Shown here one piece after another: positions 36,331 to 46,100 of a stretch of DNA of 64,000 nt (position 1 is the stretch's first letter; the number at the start of each line of letters is the position of its first letter). Source of the DNA: Streptomyces ferrugineus (GTDB taxonomy: Bacteria; Actinomycetota; Actinomycetes; Streptomycetales; Streptomycetaceae); NCBI RefSeq assembly GCF_015160855.1, contig NZ_CP063373.1, forward strand, positions 9,089,001 to 9,153,000. The letters are read 5' to 3'. The position numbers were made by a program, and so were the translations under genes. Below the pieces are notes generated by a model. It ran no database searches and was not told the DNA's origin. It was given only the letters and a program-made list of their open reading frames with translations.

Positions 36331-37767
36331 ATGCGGACTGCGTACAGCGTGGAGACGGTAAGGGCGGCCGAACGGGAGCTGATGGCACGGCTCCCGGACG
36401 GCGCGCTGATGCAGCGGGCGGCGGCCGGACTCGCCGCGGCCTGCGCGGATCTGCTGGGCCGGGTGTACGGCAGCCGGGTCGTGCTGCTGATCGGCAGCGG
36501 CGACAACGGCGGCGACGCCCTGTACGCCGGCGCCCGGCTGGCGGGGCGCGGCGCGGGAGTGACGGCGGTGCTGCTGTCACCGGAGCGGGCGCACGCCGCG
36601 GGCCTGGCGGCGCTGCGCCGGGCGGGCGGCCGGGCTGTCGGCACGGACATCGCCGAGGAGTTGATCGAGCGCGCGGACCTGATCGTGGACGGCATCGTCG
36701 GCATCGGCGGCAAGGGCGGGCTACGGCCGGAGGCGGCGCCGCTGGCCGACGCGGCGGCGCGGTCGAGGGCCGCGGTCGTCGCCGTGGACCTGCCGAGCGG
36801 CGTGGACGTGGACACGGGCGAGGTGCGCGGCACGGCGATCCGGGCCGACCTGACGGTCACCTTCGGCACGCACAAGCCGGGCCTGCTGATCGATCCGGCG
36901 CGGGAGTACGCCGGTGTGGTGCGCCTGGTGGACATCGGACTGGCGCTGCCGGGCGACGCGGTGGAGCTGGAGGCGCTGCAACACGCGGACGTGGCGGCGC
37001 TGTTGCCGCTGCCGGCGGCGGAGACGGACAAGTACCGCCGAGGGGTCGTGGGCGTCGCGGCGGGGTCAGGGAGGTACCCGGGCGCGGCGGTGCTCGCGGT
37101 CGCGGGGGCGCTGCGCGGCGGCGCGGGAGCCGTACGGTACGTCGGCCCGGCCGCGGACGCGGTGATCGCCCGGTTCCCCGAGACGCTGGTGTCGGACCGG
37201 GGCCCGAAGAAGGCGGGGCGCGTCCAGGCCTGGGTGGTGGGCCCGGGCGCCGGTGACGACGCGGCGACGGTGGCGGAGGTGCTGGCGACGGACGTACCGG
37301 TACTGCTTGACGCGGACGGCCTGCGACTGGCGGACGCGGAGGCGGTACGCGGCCGTACCGCACCGACCCTGATGACCCCGCACGCCGGGGAGGCGGCGGC
37401 ACTGCTCGGTGTCTCCCGGGAGGAGGTCGAGGGGGCTCGGCTTGCTTCGGTACGGGAGTTGGCGGGGCGGTATGCGGCGACGGTGCTGCTGAAGGGTTCG
37501 ACGACGCTGGTGGCGGAGGCGGGGGGCGCGGGCGCCGTGCGGGTGAATCCGACGGGAACGGGCTGGCTGGCCACGGCGGGCAGCGGGGATGTGCTGTCGG
37601 GGTTGGCGGGATCCCTGCTGGCGGCGGGCCTCTCGCCGGTGGACGCGGCGAGCGTGGCGGCGTATCTGCACGGCCTGTCGGCGAGGTTCGCGGCGGATGG
37701 GGCGCCGGTGGGGGCGCACGATGTGGCGGAGGGGATTCCGGGGGCTTGGCGGGATGTGCGGGGGTGA
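36331..37767 (+). CDS. nnr: Bifunctional NAD(P)H-hydrate epimerase / ADP-dependent dehydratase
   Basis: 478 aa from the ATG at 36331 (MRTAYSVETV). The N-terminal YjeF_N half has IGSGDNGGDALYAGARLA and VDLPSGVDVDTG. The C-terminal ribokinase-like half has GPGAGDDAAT, TPHAGEAAALLG and TGTGWLATAGSGDVLSGLAG. It repairs hydrated NADH and NADPH. The order acpS-nnr is conserved in actinobacteria, although here the beta-helix gene lies between them on the other strand. Confidence 0.94.
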   Translation: MRTAYSVETVRAAERELMARLPDGALMQRAAAGLAAACADLLGRVYGSRVVLLIGSGDNGGDALYAGARLAGRGAGVTAVLLSPERAHAAGLAALRRAGGRAVGTDIAEELIERADLIVDGIVGIGGKGGLRPEAAPLADAAARSRAAVVAVDLPSGVDVDTGEVRGTAIRADLTVTFGTHKPGLLIDPAREYAGVVRLVDIGLALPGDAVELEALQHADVAALLPLPAAETDKYRRGVVGVAAGSGRYPGAAVLAVAGALRGGAGAVRYVGPAADAVIARFPETLVSDRGPKKAGRVQAWVVGPGAGDDAATVAEVLATDVPVLLDADGLRLADAEAVRGRTAPTLMTPHAGEAAALLGVSREEVEGARLASVRELAGRYAATVLLKGSTTLVAEAGGAGAVRVNPTGTGWLATAGSGDVLSGLAGSLLAAGLSPVDAASVAAYLHGLSARFAADGAPVGAHDVAEGIPGAWRDVRG

Positions 37768-37802
37768 GGCGATGCAGCGGCGGGCCGCTTCTCCGCCGCA
37801 GC

Positions 37803-38822
37803 TCAGGGTTCCCCCGAAGGGCCCTCGGCGAACAGGTCCTCGGCCCGCTCGACCGTACGGGAACGCTCCAGCCAGGCATCCATGCGATCGAGGTCGGTAC
37901 AGGAGGTGATGCGCTCACGCACACTGTCCGGCACGGGGATGCCACGCACCTCCAGCACGGACAGGATCCCCTTGGCCTCGCCTTTGGCCTCTCTGGCCTC
38001 GCCTTTGGCCTCGCCGTCGGCCAGGCCTTTCAGGTAGGCCGTCTCACGGACCGTCCCCCGGCCGGGGAAGTAGCTGACGAACGTCGACATGATTTCCATC
38101 CATTTCTCTCCGGCTGGAGTCTTACCCAGGGTGACGTCCAGGAAGTCGAAGACGTACTCGGCGCTGTCAGGATCGGTTTGCTGGATCTCCAGAAGGGCGC
38201 TGCTGATGGCCTCCAGTATGGCGCCGCACTCAGAGCTGCGGGCGTGTGCCAGGGCGGAGAACGCAGCCAGTGCGAGATTCTTCGCCGCGGTCCTGGCATC
38301 GGTGATCTTCGGCAGGTTGTCCGGCCCGGCGACCAGCGGATACGTCCGCTGAGCCGTCCAGCCGCGCGTGCTGCAGTCGAAGGGACCGGCCGCCCATTTG
38401 GCCGTGGCTCTGTCCTGACAGACCACGAGCAGCAGCACGGGCAGCTCGAACTTCGCTTGGAGGTAGGAGATGTAGTACGCCCAACTCGCCTCCTTGCCCG
38501 GGACCTTGCCCGACTGCGCCTCAACAGCAAGCAGGAAGTCCTCACCGTCGGACGGACCGACGCGCAGCACGGTGTCCACGCGTCGCTCCAACGGCCGGCT
38601 CTCCGTCACATCCGTGGTGACGGCGTCCACGGTCGCCTTCGCGGATAACGGAACCCCCAGCACCCCGAAGACGGGAGCCAGGATCTCGGGCCGCTCCTGG
38701 AAGATGCGGTGCATGCCCTCGTGAGCTGATGTGACCAAGTGCGCAACCTTGATGGCGTGTTGGACCGAAGATCCAGATGATCGGGATACGTTCACTCTTT
38801 CGAGCGGCGAGTAAACGTTCAC
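37803..38822 (-). CDS. Rpn/YadD-like PD-(D/E)xK nuclease family protein
   Basis: 339 aa from a GTG at 38822 (VNVYSPLERVN) that overlaps the upstream stop by 4 bp; the frame further up lies within the ATP-binding gene. GEDFLLAVEAQSGKVPGKEA matches the D-x(n)-E-x-Q core of the recombination-promoting nuclease-like superfamily, and TAYLKGLADGEAKGEA with repeated EAKGE is the usual low-complexity linker. Streptomyces genomes carry many copies. Role unknown; transposase-like or defence functions have been suggested for relatives. Confidence 0.7.
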   Translation of the reverse strand: MNVYSPLERVNVSRSSGSSVQHAIKVAHLVTSAHEGMHRIFQERPEILAPVFGVLGVPLSAKATVDAVTTDVTESRPLERRVDTVLRVGPSDGEDFLLAVEAQSGKVPGKEASWAYYISYLQAKFELPVLLLVVCQDRATAKWAAGPFDCSTRGWTAQRTYPLVAGPDNLPKITDARTAAKNLALAAFSALAHARSSECGAILEAISSALLEIQQTDPDSAEYVFDFLDVTLGKTPAGEKWMEIMSTFVSYFPGRGTVRETAYLKGLADGEAKGEAREAKGEAKGILSVLEVRGIPVPDSVRERITSCTDLDRMDAWLERSRTVERAEDLFAEGPSGEP

Positions 38823-39229
38823 GCCGCCGAGGTCAGCTCGCACCACACGTACTTGCCCCGATTGCCGTTCCTGGTCAGCGGCTGCCAGCCCCACAGATCG
38901 GAACAGGCCCGGACCAGCGCCAGCCCTCGCCCCTCCTCGGCCTCCCCGAGCTTCGCCAACTCCTGAGGCGGCTCGGGCGGTTCCGGATCCGCATCCCACG
39001 CCCCGATCCGCAGCACCCCACCCGCCCACCGCACCCGCAGCGCCGCCGGCCCCTTGGTATGGCGTACGGCGTTGGCGACCAGCTCGGTCGCGAGGAGTTC
39101 GGCGGTGTCGGCGAGGTTGATGAGGCCGTGCATGGTGAGGATGAGCCGGAGGGTGCGGCGGGAGACGGTGACGGCTCGGACGTCGTTCGGGATGTAGAGC
39201 GTGTACTCCCAGGGTTCGGTTTCGGGCAT
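38819..39229 (-). CDS. ATP-binding protein, anti-sigma-factor kinase type (HATPase_c)
   Basis: 136 aa. N-box ELVANAVRHTKGPA and G-box GRGLALVRACSD identify the RsbW/SpoIIAB-like GHKL fold. Streptomyces have dozens of these, often beside XRE/DUF397 pairs as here. It is coupled to the Rpn-like gene by a GTGA overlap and divergent from the XRE gene. Confidence 0.88.
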   Translation of the reverse strand: MPETEPWEYTLYIPNDVRAVTVSRRTLRLILTMHGLINLADTAELLATELVANAVRHTKGPAALRVRWAGGVLRIGAWDADPEPPEPPQELAKLGEAEEGRGLALVRACSDLWGWQPLTRNGNRGKYVWCELTSAA

Positions 39230-39429
39230 GGGTGAACTCCGTTCGGGTGGTGGGGAGTTGTCGCGGTGTCATTACCGCAGCCGTCATGGCAGGACGAAGC
39301 GGTGCGCTTCCGCAGTGCTTACGGCACATCACCGACGGTAGACCTCAATTTATACGTCCAGCAAGCCGATCGCGTAATCTGCCCCTGAACGAGTCGCGCT
39401 CACAGGCGCGTTGAACCGGGGAGCAGTTC

Positions 39430-40284
39430 ATGGCGGGGTTGAGGCGCGAGCCAACAGCACGACAGCTTCGCTTGGGCGTCGAACTGCGCAGGCTTCGTGA
39501 CGCAGCAGGCCTCACGGGCCGCGAAGCGGCAGCATCGCTCGGGGTGAGCTCCGCTCAGATCAACCACATCGAGTCCGGCCTCACCGGCGTGAGCGAGGAG
39601 CGCCTGCGCCGCCTGACCGCGAACTACGCCTGCACCGACGAGGAGCTGATCTCGGCGCTGGCGGCCATCGCGACCAACCGGGCCAAGGGCTGGTGGGAGG
39701 AATTCCGAGGGTCGCTGCCCACCCCCTTCCTCGACCTGGCGGAGCTGGAGCACCACGCCACGTTCCTACGAGAGATCCAGTTCCTGCACATCCCCGGCCC
39801 GCTCCAGACGGAGGACTACGCCCGCTCGGTCTTCTCCGACCGGATTCCCGAACTCCCCTACGAGGAACTGGAGTTGCGGGTGAGACACCGCATGCAGCGC
39901 AAGACGATCCTCGAAGGCCCCGACCCCACACCGTACGAAGCGGTCATCCACGAGGCGGCGCTGCGTATCCGCGTCGGTGACCGTGCTGCCTCCCGTGTCC
40001 AACTCGCCACGCTGCTCGACCTCTCCGAGGCGGACCACGTCACCGTACGGGTCATCCCCTTCGACCTGGACGGCTTCGGTGGATCCTGGACGGCCATGAT
40101 GCTGGCGGGCGGCGCTGTGCCCAGATTGGACACCGCCGTGCGCGACGCGCCTCACACCGCGGCCTTCATCGACTCGGAGGCCCAGCTGGGCGTCATTCGA
40201 ACGCTCTTCCGTAGGGTAGAAGCGGCGTCGCTCGAACCCGAGCGGTCGCGCGACTTCATCCACAGGCTGGCCAAAGAGCTGTGA
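39430..40284 (+). CDS. XRE family regulator with DUF5753 domain
   Basis: 284 aa. An HTH at about residues 15-70 (AGLTGREAAASLGVSSAQIN) is followed by DUF5753 (FLREIQFLHIPGPLQTEDYA, VRHRMQRK, VRVIPFDLDGF). This is the regulator half of the Scr1/Scr2-like or abaA/whiJ-type pairs of Streptomyces, where it represses development or antibiotic genes and is relieved by its DUF397 partner. GGGGAG precedes the ATG. Confidence 0.92.
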   Translation: MAGLRREPTARQLRLGVELRRLRDAAGLTGREAAASLGVSSAQINHIESGLTGVSEERLRRLTANYACTDEELISALAAIATNRAKGWWEEFRGSLPTPFLDLAELEHHATFLREIQFLHIPGPLQTEDYARSVFSDRIPELPYEELELRVRHRMQRKTILEGPDPTPYEAVIHEAALRIRVGDRAASRVQLATLLDLSEADHVTVRVIPFDLDGFGGSWTAMMLAGGAVPRLDTAVRDAPHTAAFIDSEAQLGVIRTLFRRVEAASLEPERSRDFIHRLAKEL

Positions 40285-40294
40285 GGCACCCCTC

Positions 40295-40516
40295 ATGACC
40301 GTTCCCAACAATTGGCGGAAGTCGTCCTACTCCGGTGCCGGGGATGGCAATTCCTGCGTAGAGGTGGCGAACACCGACACCCACATAGCCATCCGCGACT
40401 CAAAGGCCCCGGCCTACGGAACCCTCACCCTCCCGGCCGGAGCCTTCGCAGCCTTCCTCGACGGTGTGAAGGACGACTACTCCACGGTCACCGACTTCGC
40501 CAGGTTCCGAGGCTGA
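40295..40516 (+). CDS. DUF397 protein with C-terminus read through the glmS end
   Basis: 73 aa. The DUF397 core is WRKSSYSGAGDGNSCVEVA, HIAIRDSKAP and AFAAFLDGVK. It starts 10 bp after the XRE gene and is its functional partner. DUF397 proteins normally stop soon after the last block; here the frame runs on as YSTVTDFARFRG, which is the antisense of the conserved glmS 3' end. The two genes overlap tail to tail by 40 bp. Confidence 0.85.
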   Translation: MTVPNNWRKSSYSGAGDGNSCVEVANTDTHIAIRDSKAPAYGTLTLPAGAFAAFLDGVKDDYSTVTDFARFRG

Positions 40517-42324
40517 TCCACCTCGTTCCCCCGGGCGGTGGCCAGCTCACACGCGAAGACCTGCAGCGGCACCGTGGCCACCATCGGCTGAAGCAGAGTC
40601 GGAGTCGCCGGAATCCGGATCAGGTGATCCGCATACGGCACCACCGCCTCGTCCCCCTCCTCCGCGATCACGATGGTCCGCGCACCCCGCGCCCGGATCT
40701 CCTGCATGTTGGACACGATCTTGTCGTGCAGAACCGACCGCCCCCGAGGCGAAGGCACGACCACGACCACCGGCAGATCGTCCTCGATGAGAGCGATCGG
40801 CCCATGCTTCAACTCCCCCGCCGCAAACCCCTCGGCATGCATATAGGCGAGTTCCTTGAGCTTGAGCGCACCTTCAAGGGCAACGGGATACCCCACATGC
40901 CGCCCGAGGAAGAGCACCGTGTTCTTGCCGGCCAGGCTCCGCGCCAGCTCCCGCACCGGCTCCATAGTCTCCAGCACCCGCTCGACCTCGTTCGAGATCC
41001 GCGACAGATCCCGGATGACCGCCCCGATCTCGTCACCCCACTTGGTGCCGCGAACCTGCCCCAGATACAACGCCACCAGATAGCAGGCGACCAACTGCGT
41101 CAGAAACGCCTTGGTCGAGGCGACCGCAACCTCCGGCCCGGCATGCGTGTACAGCACCGCATCCGACTCACGCGGAATCGTCGACCCGTTCGTGTTGCAG
41201 ATCGCCAGCACCCGGGCCCCCTGCTCACGGGCATGCCGTAGCGCCATGAGCGTGTCCATGGTCTCGCCGGACTGGGAGATCGCGATGACGAGGGTCTGCT
41301 GATCGAGAATCGGATCCCGGTACCGGAACTCACTCGCCAGCTCCACCTCGCACGGGATCCGCGTCCAGTGCTCGATGGCGTACTTGGCGATCAACCCGGC
41401 GTGAAAGGCCGTACCGCAGGCGATGATGACGACCTTGTCGACCTCCCGCAGCTCGGAGGCGCTGATCCGGACCTCGTCCAGGGTCAGTGAGCCGGCGGCG
41501 TCGATGCGCCCCAGCAACGTATCGGCGACCGCCTTGGGCTGCTCGGCGATCTCCTTGAGCATGAAGTAGTCGTAGCCGCCCTTTTCCGCGGCGGCGGCAT
41601 CCCAGTCCACGCGATACGGCCGCACATCCGCCGGGCGCCCGTCGAACCCGGTGACGGTCACCCCGTCCCGCCGCAGCTCCACGACCTGGTCCTGCCCCAG
41701 CTCGATCGCGGACCGCGTGTGGTCGATGAACGCGGCGACGTCCGAGGCGAGAAAGGCCTCGCCCTCCCCGACACCCACCACAAGCGGCGAGTTCCGCCGT
41801 GCCCCGACGACCACATCGGGCTCATCCGCATGCACCGCGACCAGCGTGAAGGCCCCCTCCAGCCGCCGGCACACCAGCCGCATGGCCTCGGCGAGATCGG
41901 CACAGCCCGAGAACTCCTCGGCCAGCAGGTGAGCGACCACCTCGGTGTCGGTCTCGGAGGCCAGCCCGTGCCCCCGCTCCTCCAACTCGGCCCGCAGACC
42001 GGCGAAGTTCTCGATGATCCCGTTGTGCACGACGGCGACGCGCCCGGCGTTGTCGAGATGCGGATGGGCATTGGCATCGGTCGGCCCGCCGTGCGTGGCC
42101 CACCGCGTGTGCCCGATCCCGGTGGTTCCCGTCGGCAGGGGCCGCTCGGTCAGCTCCTTCTCCAGATTGACGAGCTTGCCCGCCTTCTTGGCGGCCGCCA
42201 GCCCGCCATCCGCCAGGACGGCGACCCCCGCCGAGTCATACCCCCGGTACTCCAGCCGCTTCAGCCCGGCCGTGACAATCTCGAGCGCCGACTGCGACCC
42301 CACGTATCCCACGATTCCGCACAT
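40477..42324 (-). CDS. glmS: Glutamine-fructose-6-phosphate aminotransferase (isomerizing)
   Basis: 615 aa. MCGIVGYVG with nucleophile Cys2, HTRWATHG and NGIIEN mark the glutaminase domain; two SIS domains (ISQSGETMDTLMALRHA, ASTKAFLTQL) form the isomerase; the end DQPRNLAKSVTVE is conserved. It makes glucosamine-6-phosphate for cell wall synthesis. No riboswitch or ribozyme is seen in the 135 bp before it. Its 3' end overlaps the DUF397 gene. Confidence 0.97.
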   Translation of the reverse strand: MCGIVGYVGSQSALEIVTAGLKRLEYRGYDSAGVAVLADGGLAAAKKAGKLVNLEKELTERPLPTGTTGIGHTRWATHGGPTDANAHPHLDNAGRVAVVHNGIIENFAGLRAELEERGHGLASETDTEVVAHLLAEEFSGCADLAEAMRLVCRRLEGAFTLVAVHADEPDVVVGARRNSPLVVGVGEGEAFLASDVAAFIDHTRSAIELGQDQVVELRRDGVTVTGFDGRPADVRPYRVDWDAAAAEKGGYDYFMLKEIAEQPKAVADTLLGRIDAAGSLTLDEVRISASELREVDKVVIIACGTAFHAGLIAKYAIEHWTRIPCEVELASEFRYRDPILDQQTLVIAISQSGETMDTLMALRHAREQGARVLAICNTNGSTIPRESDAVLYTHAGPEVAVASTKAFLTQLVACYLVALYLGQVRGTKWGDEIGAVIRDLSRISNEVERVLETMEPVRELARSLAGKNTVLFLGRHVGYPVALEGALKLKELAYMHAEGFAAGELKHGPIALIEDDLPVVVVVPSPRGRSVLHDKIVSNMQEIRARGARTIVIAEEGDEAVVPYADHLIRIPATPTLLQPMVATVPLQVFACELATARGNEVDQPRNLAKSVTVE

Positions 42325-42400
42325 GCGCGGCAGCCTACGGCCGAAACAGCGCCCGAAAGGGCCGTAGCGTGCCCGATTTCGGAAATTCCCACGGGGGTAC

Positions 42401-42438
42401 GAAGCCCCGCCAGGGAGGAGGTGTCCTGGCGGGGCTTC
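42401..42438 (-). terminator. Strong stem-loop after the DUF6193 gene
   Basis: GAAGCCCCGCCAGG and CCTGGCGGGGCTTC form a 14-bp perfect stem with a 10-base loop, 21 bp beyond the DUF6193 stop. No clear U-tract. Confidence 0.65.
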
Positions 42439-42459
42439 GATTTCATAGATCCGTCGAGA

Positions 42460-43140
42460 TCACTGTTGGTGCAGAGCGGCTCGCAGGTAGGCGATCAGAT
42501 CACCGGTCGGCACGTCGATCCAGGAGGCCCCTGGTACCCCAGGACGAATGACCTCATAGCGCTCCTCATCCGGCTCATGCACCAGGACCTGACGGCTCGT
42601 TCCGTCGAACAGATCCACACACAGCCGGACGGCACCGTGCGAGATCGTCGGGAACATGTTCCGCAGCACCTCATCCGCATGGAGGCGACGGAGAAGGTTC
42701 CATTGCCTCCGGTGGAAGTCGGACGACAGAAGGTCGGCCCACTGCGCAGAAGTGGGCTCTCCCCTCTCGATCGCCCCCGCGAATTCGTCGAGCTCCAGGA
42801 ACGTGTATCTCGCCGCCAACTCGTCGAACGGCACACCGTCCCGCCACGCGGCGACTGCCTCCACGAGCAACCCGAGATCGTCCGTCGAGCCGATCTCCCA
42901 GGTGAACCCGGGATCGTCCCAGGTGAACCCCGGAATGAGGACACGTACCCGGAACAGACGCTCCTCGGCTGCGGGAACGACCGACACGAGACCCCTCGCC
43001 GTCTCGACAATGATGCCGTCGGCCGTCGATGGCATCGGCCAAATTTCGCCTCTGCGCAGCTTCGCGGCCTCTTTCATCGCCGCCAGAAGGCCGCCCGCAG
43101 CGGTCACGTCCGGGTACAGGTCTTTCCAGTGGGTATCCAT
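42460..43140 (-). CDS. DUF6193-like protein, probable immunity protein
   Basis: 226 aa. It begins MDTHWKDLYPDVTAAGGLL and contains LVEAVAAWRDGVPFDELAA and FPTISHGAVRLCV, which recall the DUF6193 family as I know it. A short internal duplication gives GFTWDDPGFTWE. It has no signal peptide, follows the toxin gene by 10 bp, and is on the same strand, the normal place for the immunity gene of a polymorphic toxin. The assignment as immunity protein is from context. Confidence 0.65.
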   Translation of the reverse strand: MDTHWKDLYPDVTAAGGLLAAMKEAAKLRRGEIWPMPSTADGIIVETARGLVSVVPAAEERLFRVRVLIPGFTWDDPGFTWEIGSTDDLGLLVEAVAAWRDGVPFDELAARYTFLELDEFAGAIERGEPTSAQWADLLSSDFHRRQWNLLRRLHADEVLRNMFPTISHGAVRLCVDLFDGTSRQVLVHEPDEERYEVIRPGVPGASWIDVPTGDLIAYLRAALHQQ

Positions 43141-43150
43141 GGTCGATTCC

Positions 43151-46100
43151 TCAGCAGTGGCAGTATCCGATGACCGAACCCTTCACGGGGTCGAGGTCCC
43201 CCTTCAGCACCGATAGATCCGGCATATGTGTCGGGGGATCCAGTCGCATGGCTCCACCCGGACCCGACGGGGAATAGAACTTGACCGAACTCCACGAACG
43301 CTGACCATTGGCGAGTGCCCTCGCGATCATGGACATCTCGTAGTCCGTCGCCCGTCCGGCTTCTCCGGCCGTCAGGCCACGCTGGGCAGCATCCATGAAA
43401 GTTCCCTTGTCGGCCAGTCCCGTCATGTTGATGTGCAGCGTCACGTTCGGGTCGGCGATGGCCATTTCCGCGATTCGGGCGAAGTCCCTCGGAGACACGT
43501 TGGAGAAGGTCTGGAACTTGTTCTCGGGCAGCGCCGCCCACTCGTCCAGCTTCCCACCCCTCTGCCATCCCAACGCCACCTTGCAGTTGTGGACAAGGAC
43601 CGGAGTGGCGCCTGCCAGCACGAAGAACGTGTGCAGGTCATCGACCGTGAGGTCGTAGACCGTGCGCGGAGCCAAGCCCGAGCGGTCGTGGAGGGCGGTC
43701 ACCGCGCGGACGGAACCGTCCGAGGTCCGCAGGCGGTCACCGACGCGCAGGTCGGAGACCAGCGTCCACCCGCGGTCCACCACGTAGAACTTGTGACCGG
43801 CGGTGCTCTCCAGCCTCCCCCCGTCGGCGACGACGATATCCACCAGCCGCCGGGTGTCGTGCCTGAAGGTGTCGGTGACCTGCCGGGCCCGCAACTGGCC
43901 GGTAGCCGGATCCGTGGCCTTGACGAGGTCCCCCACAGCCAACTGGCTGATGGGCCGGTGTGAGCCGTCCGCCATCAGTACCTGGGTGGTACCAGGGAAG
44001 CTGTTCACCTTGCAGGCGGTGTACAGGTCCTCGTGGGCGTTGACGATGGCGTTGAGCTTGGCGAGGGTCCCCGGGTCCAGGTCGAGCGCCTTGAGGGCAT
44101 GGAACGCGTCACGGACCCCGACGCCGGTCTTCATGGCGGCGTCCAGAGCCCGGATCCCGTCGAAGACCGTGCCCAACGCCTTGCCGGGGATGAAGTTGCT
44201 CGCCGCCCAGGCGCAGCCGCTGGCGCTGCCGTGCCAGCAGTCGACGAAGTCCTGGACCAGGACCGCCTTCAAGAGCTTGTAGGTGAGGGTCTGCTGAATG
44301 AGCTCCAGCTTGGAGAAGTACCTGGTGACATCCTTCTTCAGACCTGGGATGCGCTTGCTCTCGACGAGCAGCGTGTCCTGCGACGGACATCTGCCGGCGC
44401 CGGCCGTTGTGTCGGGGTTGGTGCAAAGGAAGAAGTCGACCGTCGCGCTGAAGGTCACCGTGAAGGTGACGGTGCACCCCTCGAAGCCGACCTCGATGAC
44501 GCAGTCGTTCTGCTGCTTGGCATCGGTGATCTCGATGCTGTCCTCGTCGACGACGTACCACGTGCCACCGACGCCGGTGCCCGCGCCGCTGTTGACCTGC
44601 TGGTTTGCCTGCTTCCGCGCCGCGGACTCCGCGGCTTCCTGCGCCTCCTTGGCGTACTTCAGCGCGTCCTTGGCAGCCTTTTCGGCTTCGGTGGCTGCGG
44701 CGTCGGCCCGGTCGGCGGCTGCCCGTGCGTCCTTGGCGGCCTGCTCGGCCGCTGTTGCGGCCTCGCGTGCGGCCTGGGCGTCGAGGGCGGCCTGGTCGGC
44801 GGAGGCGCGGGCGTCCTTGGCGTGGCCTTCGGCGCGGCCTGCGGCCTTGTCGGCTGCCGCCGCGTCCGCTGCGGCTTGACGGTCGTATTCGATCGTCCGC
44901 GCCAGCGACTTCGCGGCCTGCTTCGCGTAGTCAGCCGCCTCGGCGGAGTATCCGAGGGCTTCCTTGGCGTAGGTGCGGGCAGTGGCCGCATAGCCGGCGG
45001 CGTGCGCCGCGTGGACGTACGCCTGCTTTGAGTCGCCTACGGCCTGGTCCGCGATGTTCTTCGCGGCTTCGGCTTCCGCCTTGGCGTTTTTGGCGTGGGC
45101 GTCGGCTACGGCCTGCTGCTGTTCGGCGATCGTCTTCGATGCCTGCCCGGTCAGGACGATCAGGTCGGCGGCCTGGTCGGTGTCGGCGTAGGGGGCGCCG
45201 GTCTCGATGGCGTCGTTCGCCGGCTTCGCGACCTGCCTCGCGGCTGCCGTCGCATCAGCGGCGGCCTGTGCGGTGATGTACGCGAACCCGGTCGACTTCG
45301 CCGCCGCCGCCAGGGCCTTCCCGGCCTCCTTCGAGGAGAGGTCGGCCTGGGCTTTGGCGTTCTTGGCCTCGGCTTCGGCGTCGTCTGCGGCCTTCACCGC
45401 GGCTTTCGCTTCGGCGGCTGCGTGGTCGGATGCCTTGATCGCATCCGCCACAGCCGACGTAGCGGTCCGGACGGCTGCGTCGGCCTTCAGCTTCGCGGCC
45501 TGCGCGGCGTCGGCGTTGGCCCTCGACCGCTTCGCAGCGGCTTCCGCACGGGTCGCTGCCGCGTCCGCCTCCACAGCCGCCGCAGAGGCAGCGTTCGCCT
45601 CCGAACGGGCCCGTGAGGCGGCGTTCTCCGCGTTCGTCGCGTACGTGTCGGCCTTGTTCGCCTCCGCGCGCGCTGCCTCGGCGGCGTCATCCGCGTCCAG
45701 CGAATCGGCGTAGGCGGCCTTCGCATCAGCCTTCGCACGGGCCGCGTCCGCCTTCTGCTCGGCGTCCCACGCGTCGTCACGCATCTCCTTGGCATGATCA
45801 CGCGCCTTCACGGCGTCATCACGATGCCTGGATGCGTTCTTCTCGGCGGTCTCCGCCTTCTCCTTCGCGCTCTGTGCGTTCGCGGCTTCGGCCTGTGCGT
45901 TCTTCTTGTGCTGGTTGGCTTCGGCCTGCTTCGCGGCGGCGGTGTCCTTCTCCGCCTTCGCGGTCTTCTCCTCCGCCTCCGCAGCGAGCCGCTTGGCGTG
46001 CGCGTCAGCGGCAGCCTTCTTGGCGTCGGCTTCGGCCTTCAAAGCGTCGCCGAGCTTGGACTTCGCCGTGGCGGCGTCCTTCTTGGCGTTGTCCCGGTGC

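Noticed and set aside
35025..37574. 849-aa open frame extending the beta-helix protein
   Set aside because: The upstream half is antisense to nnr and low in complexity; the signal peptide and ribosome site fix the start at 36188.
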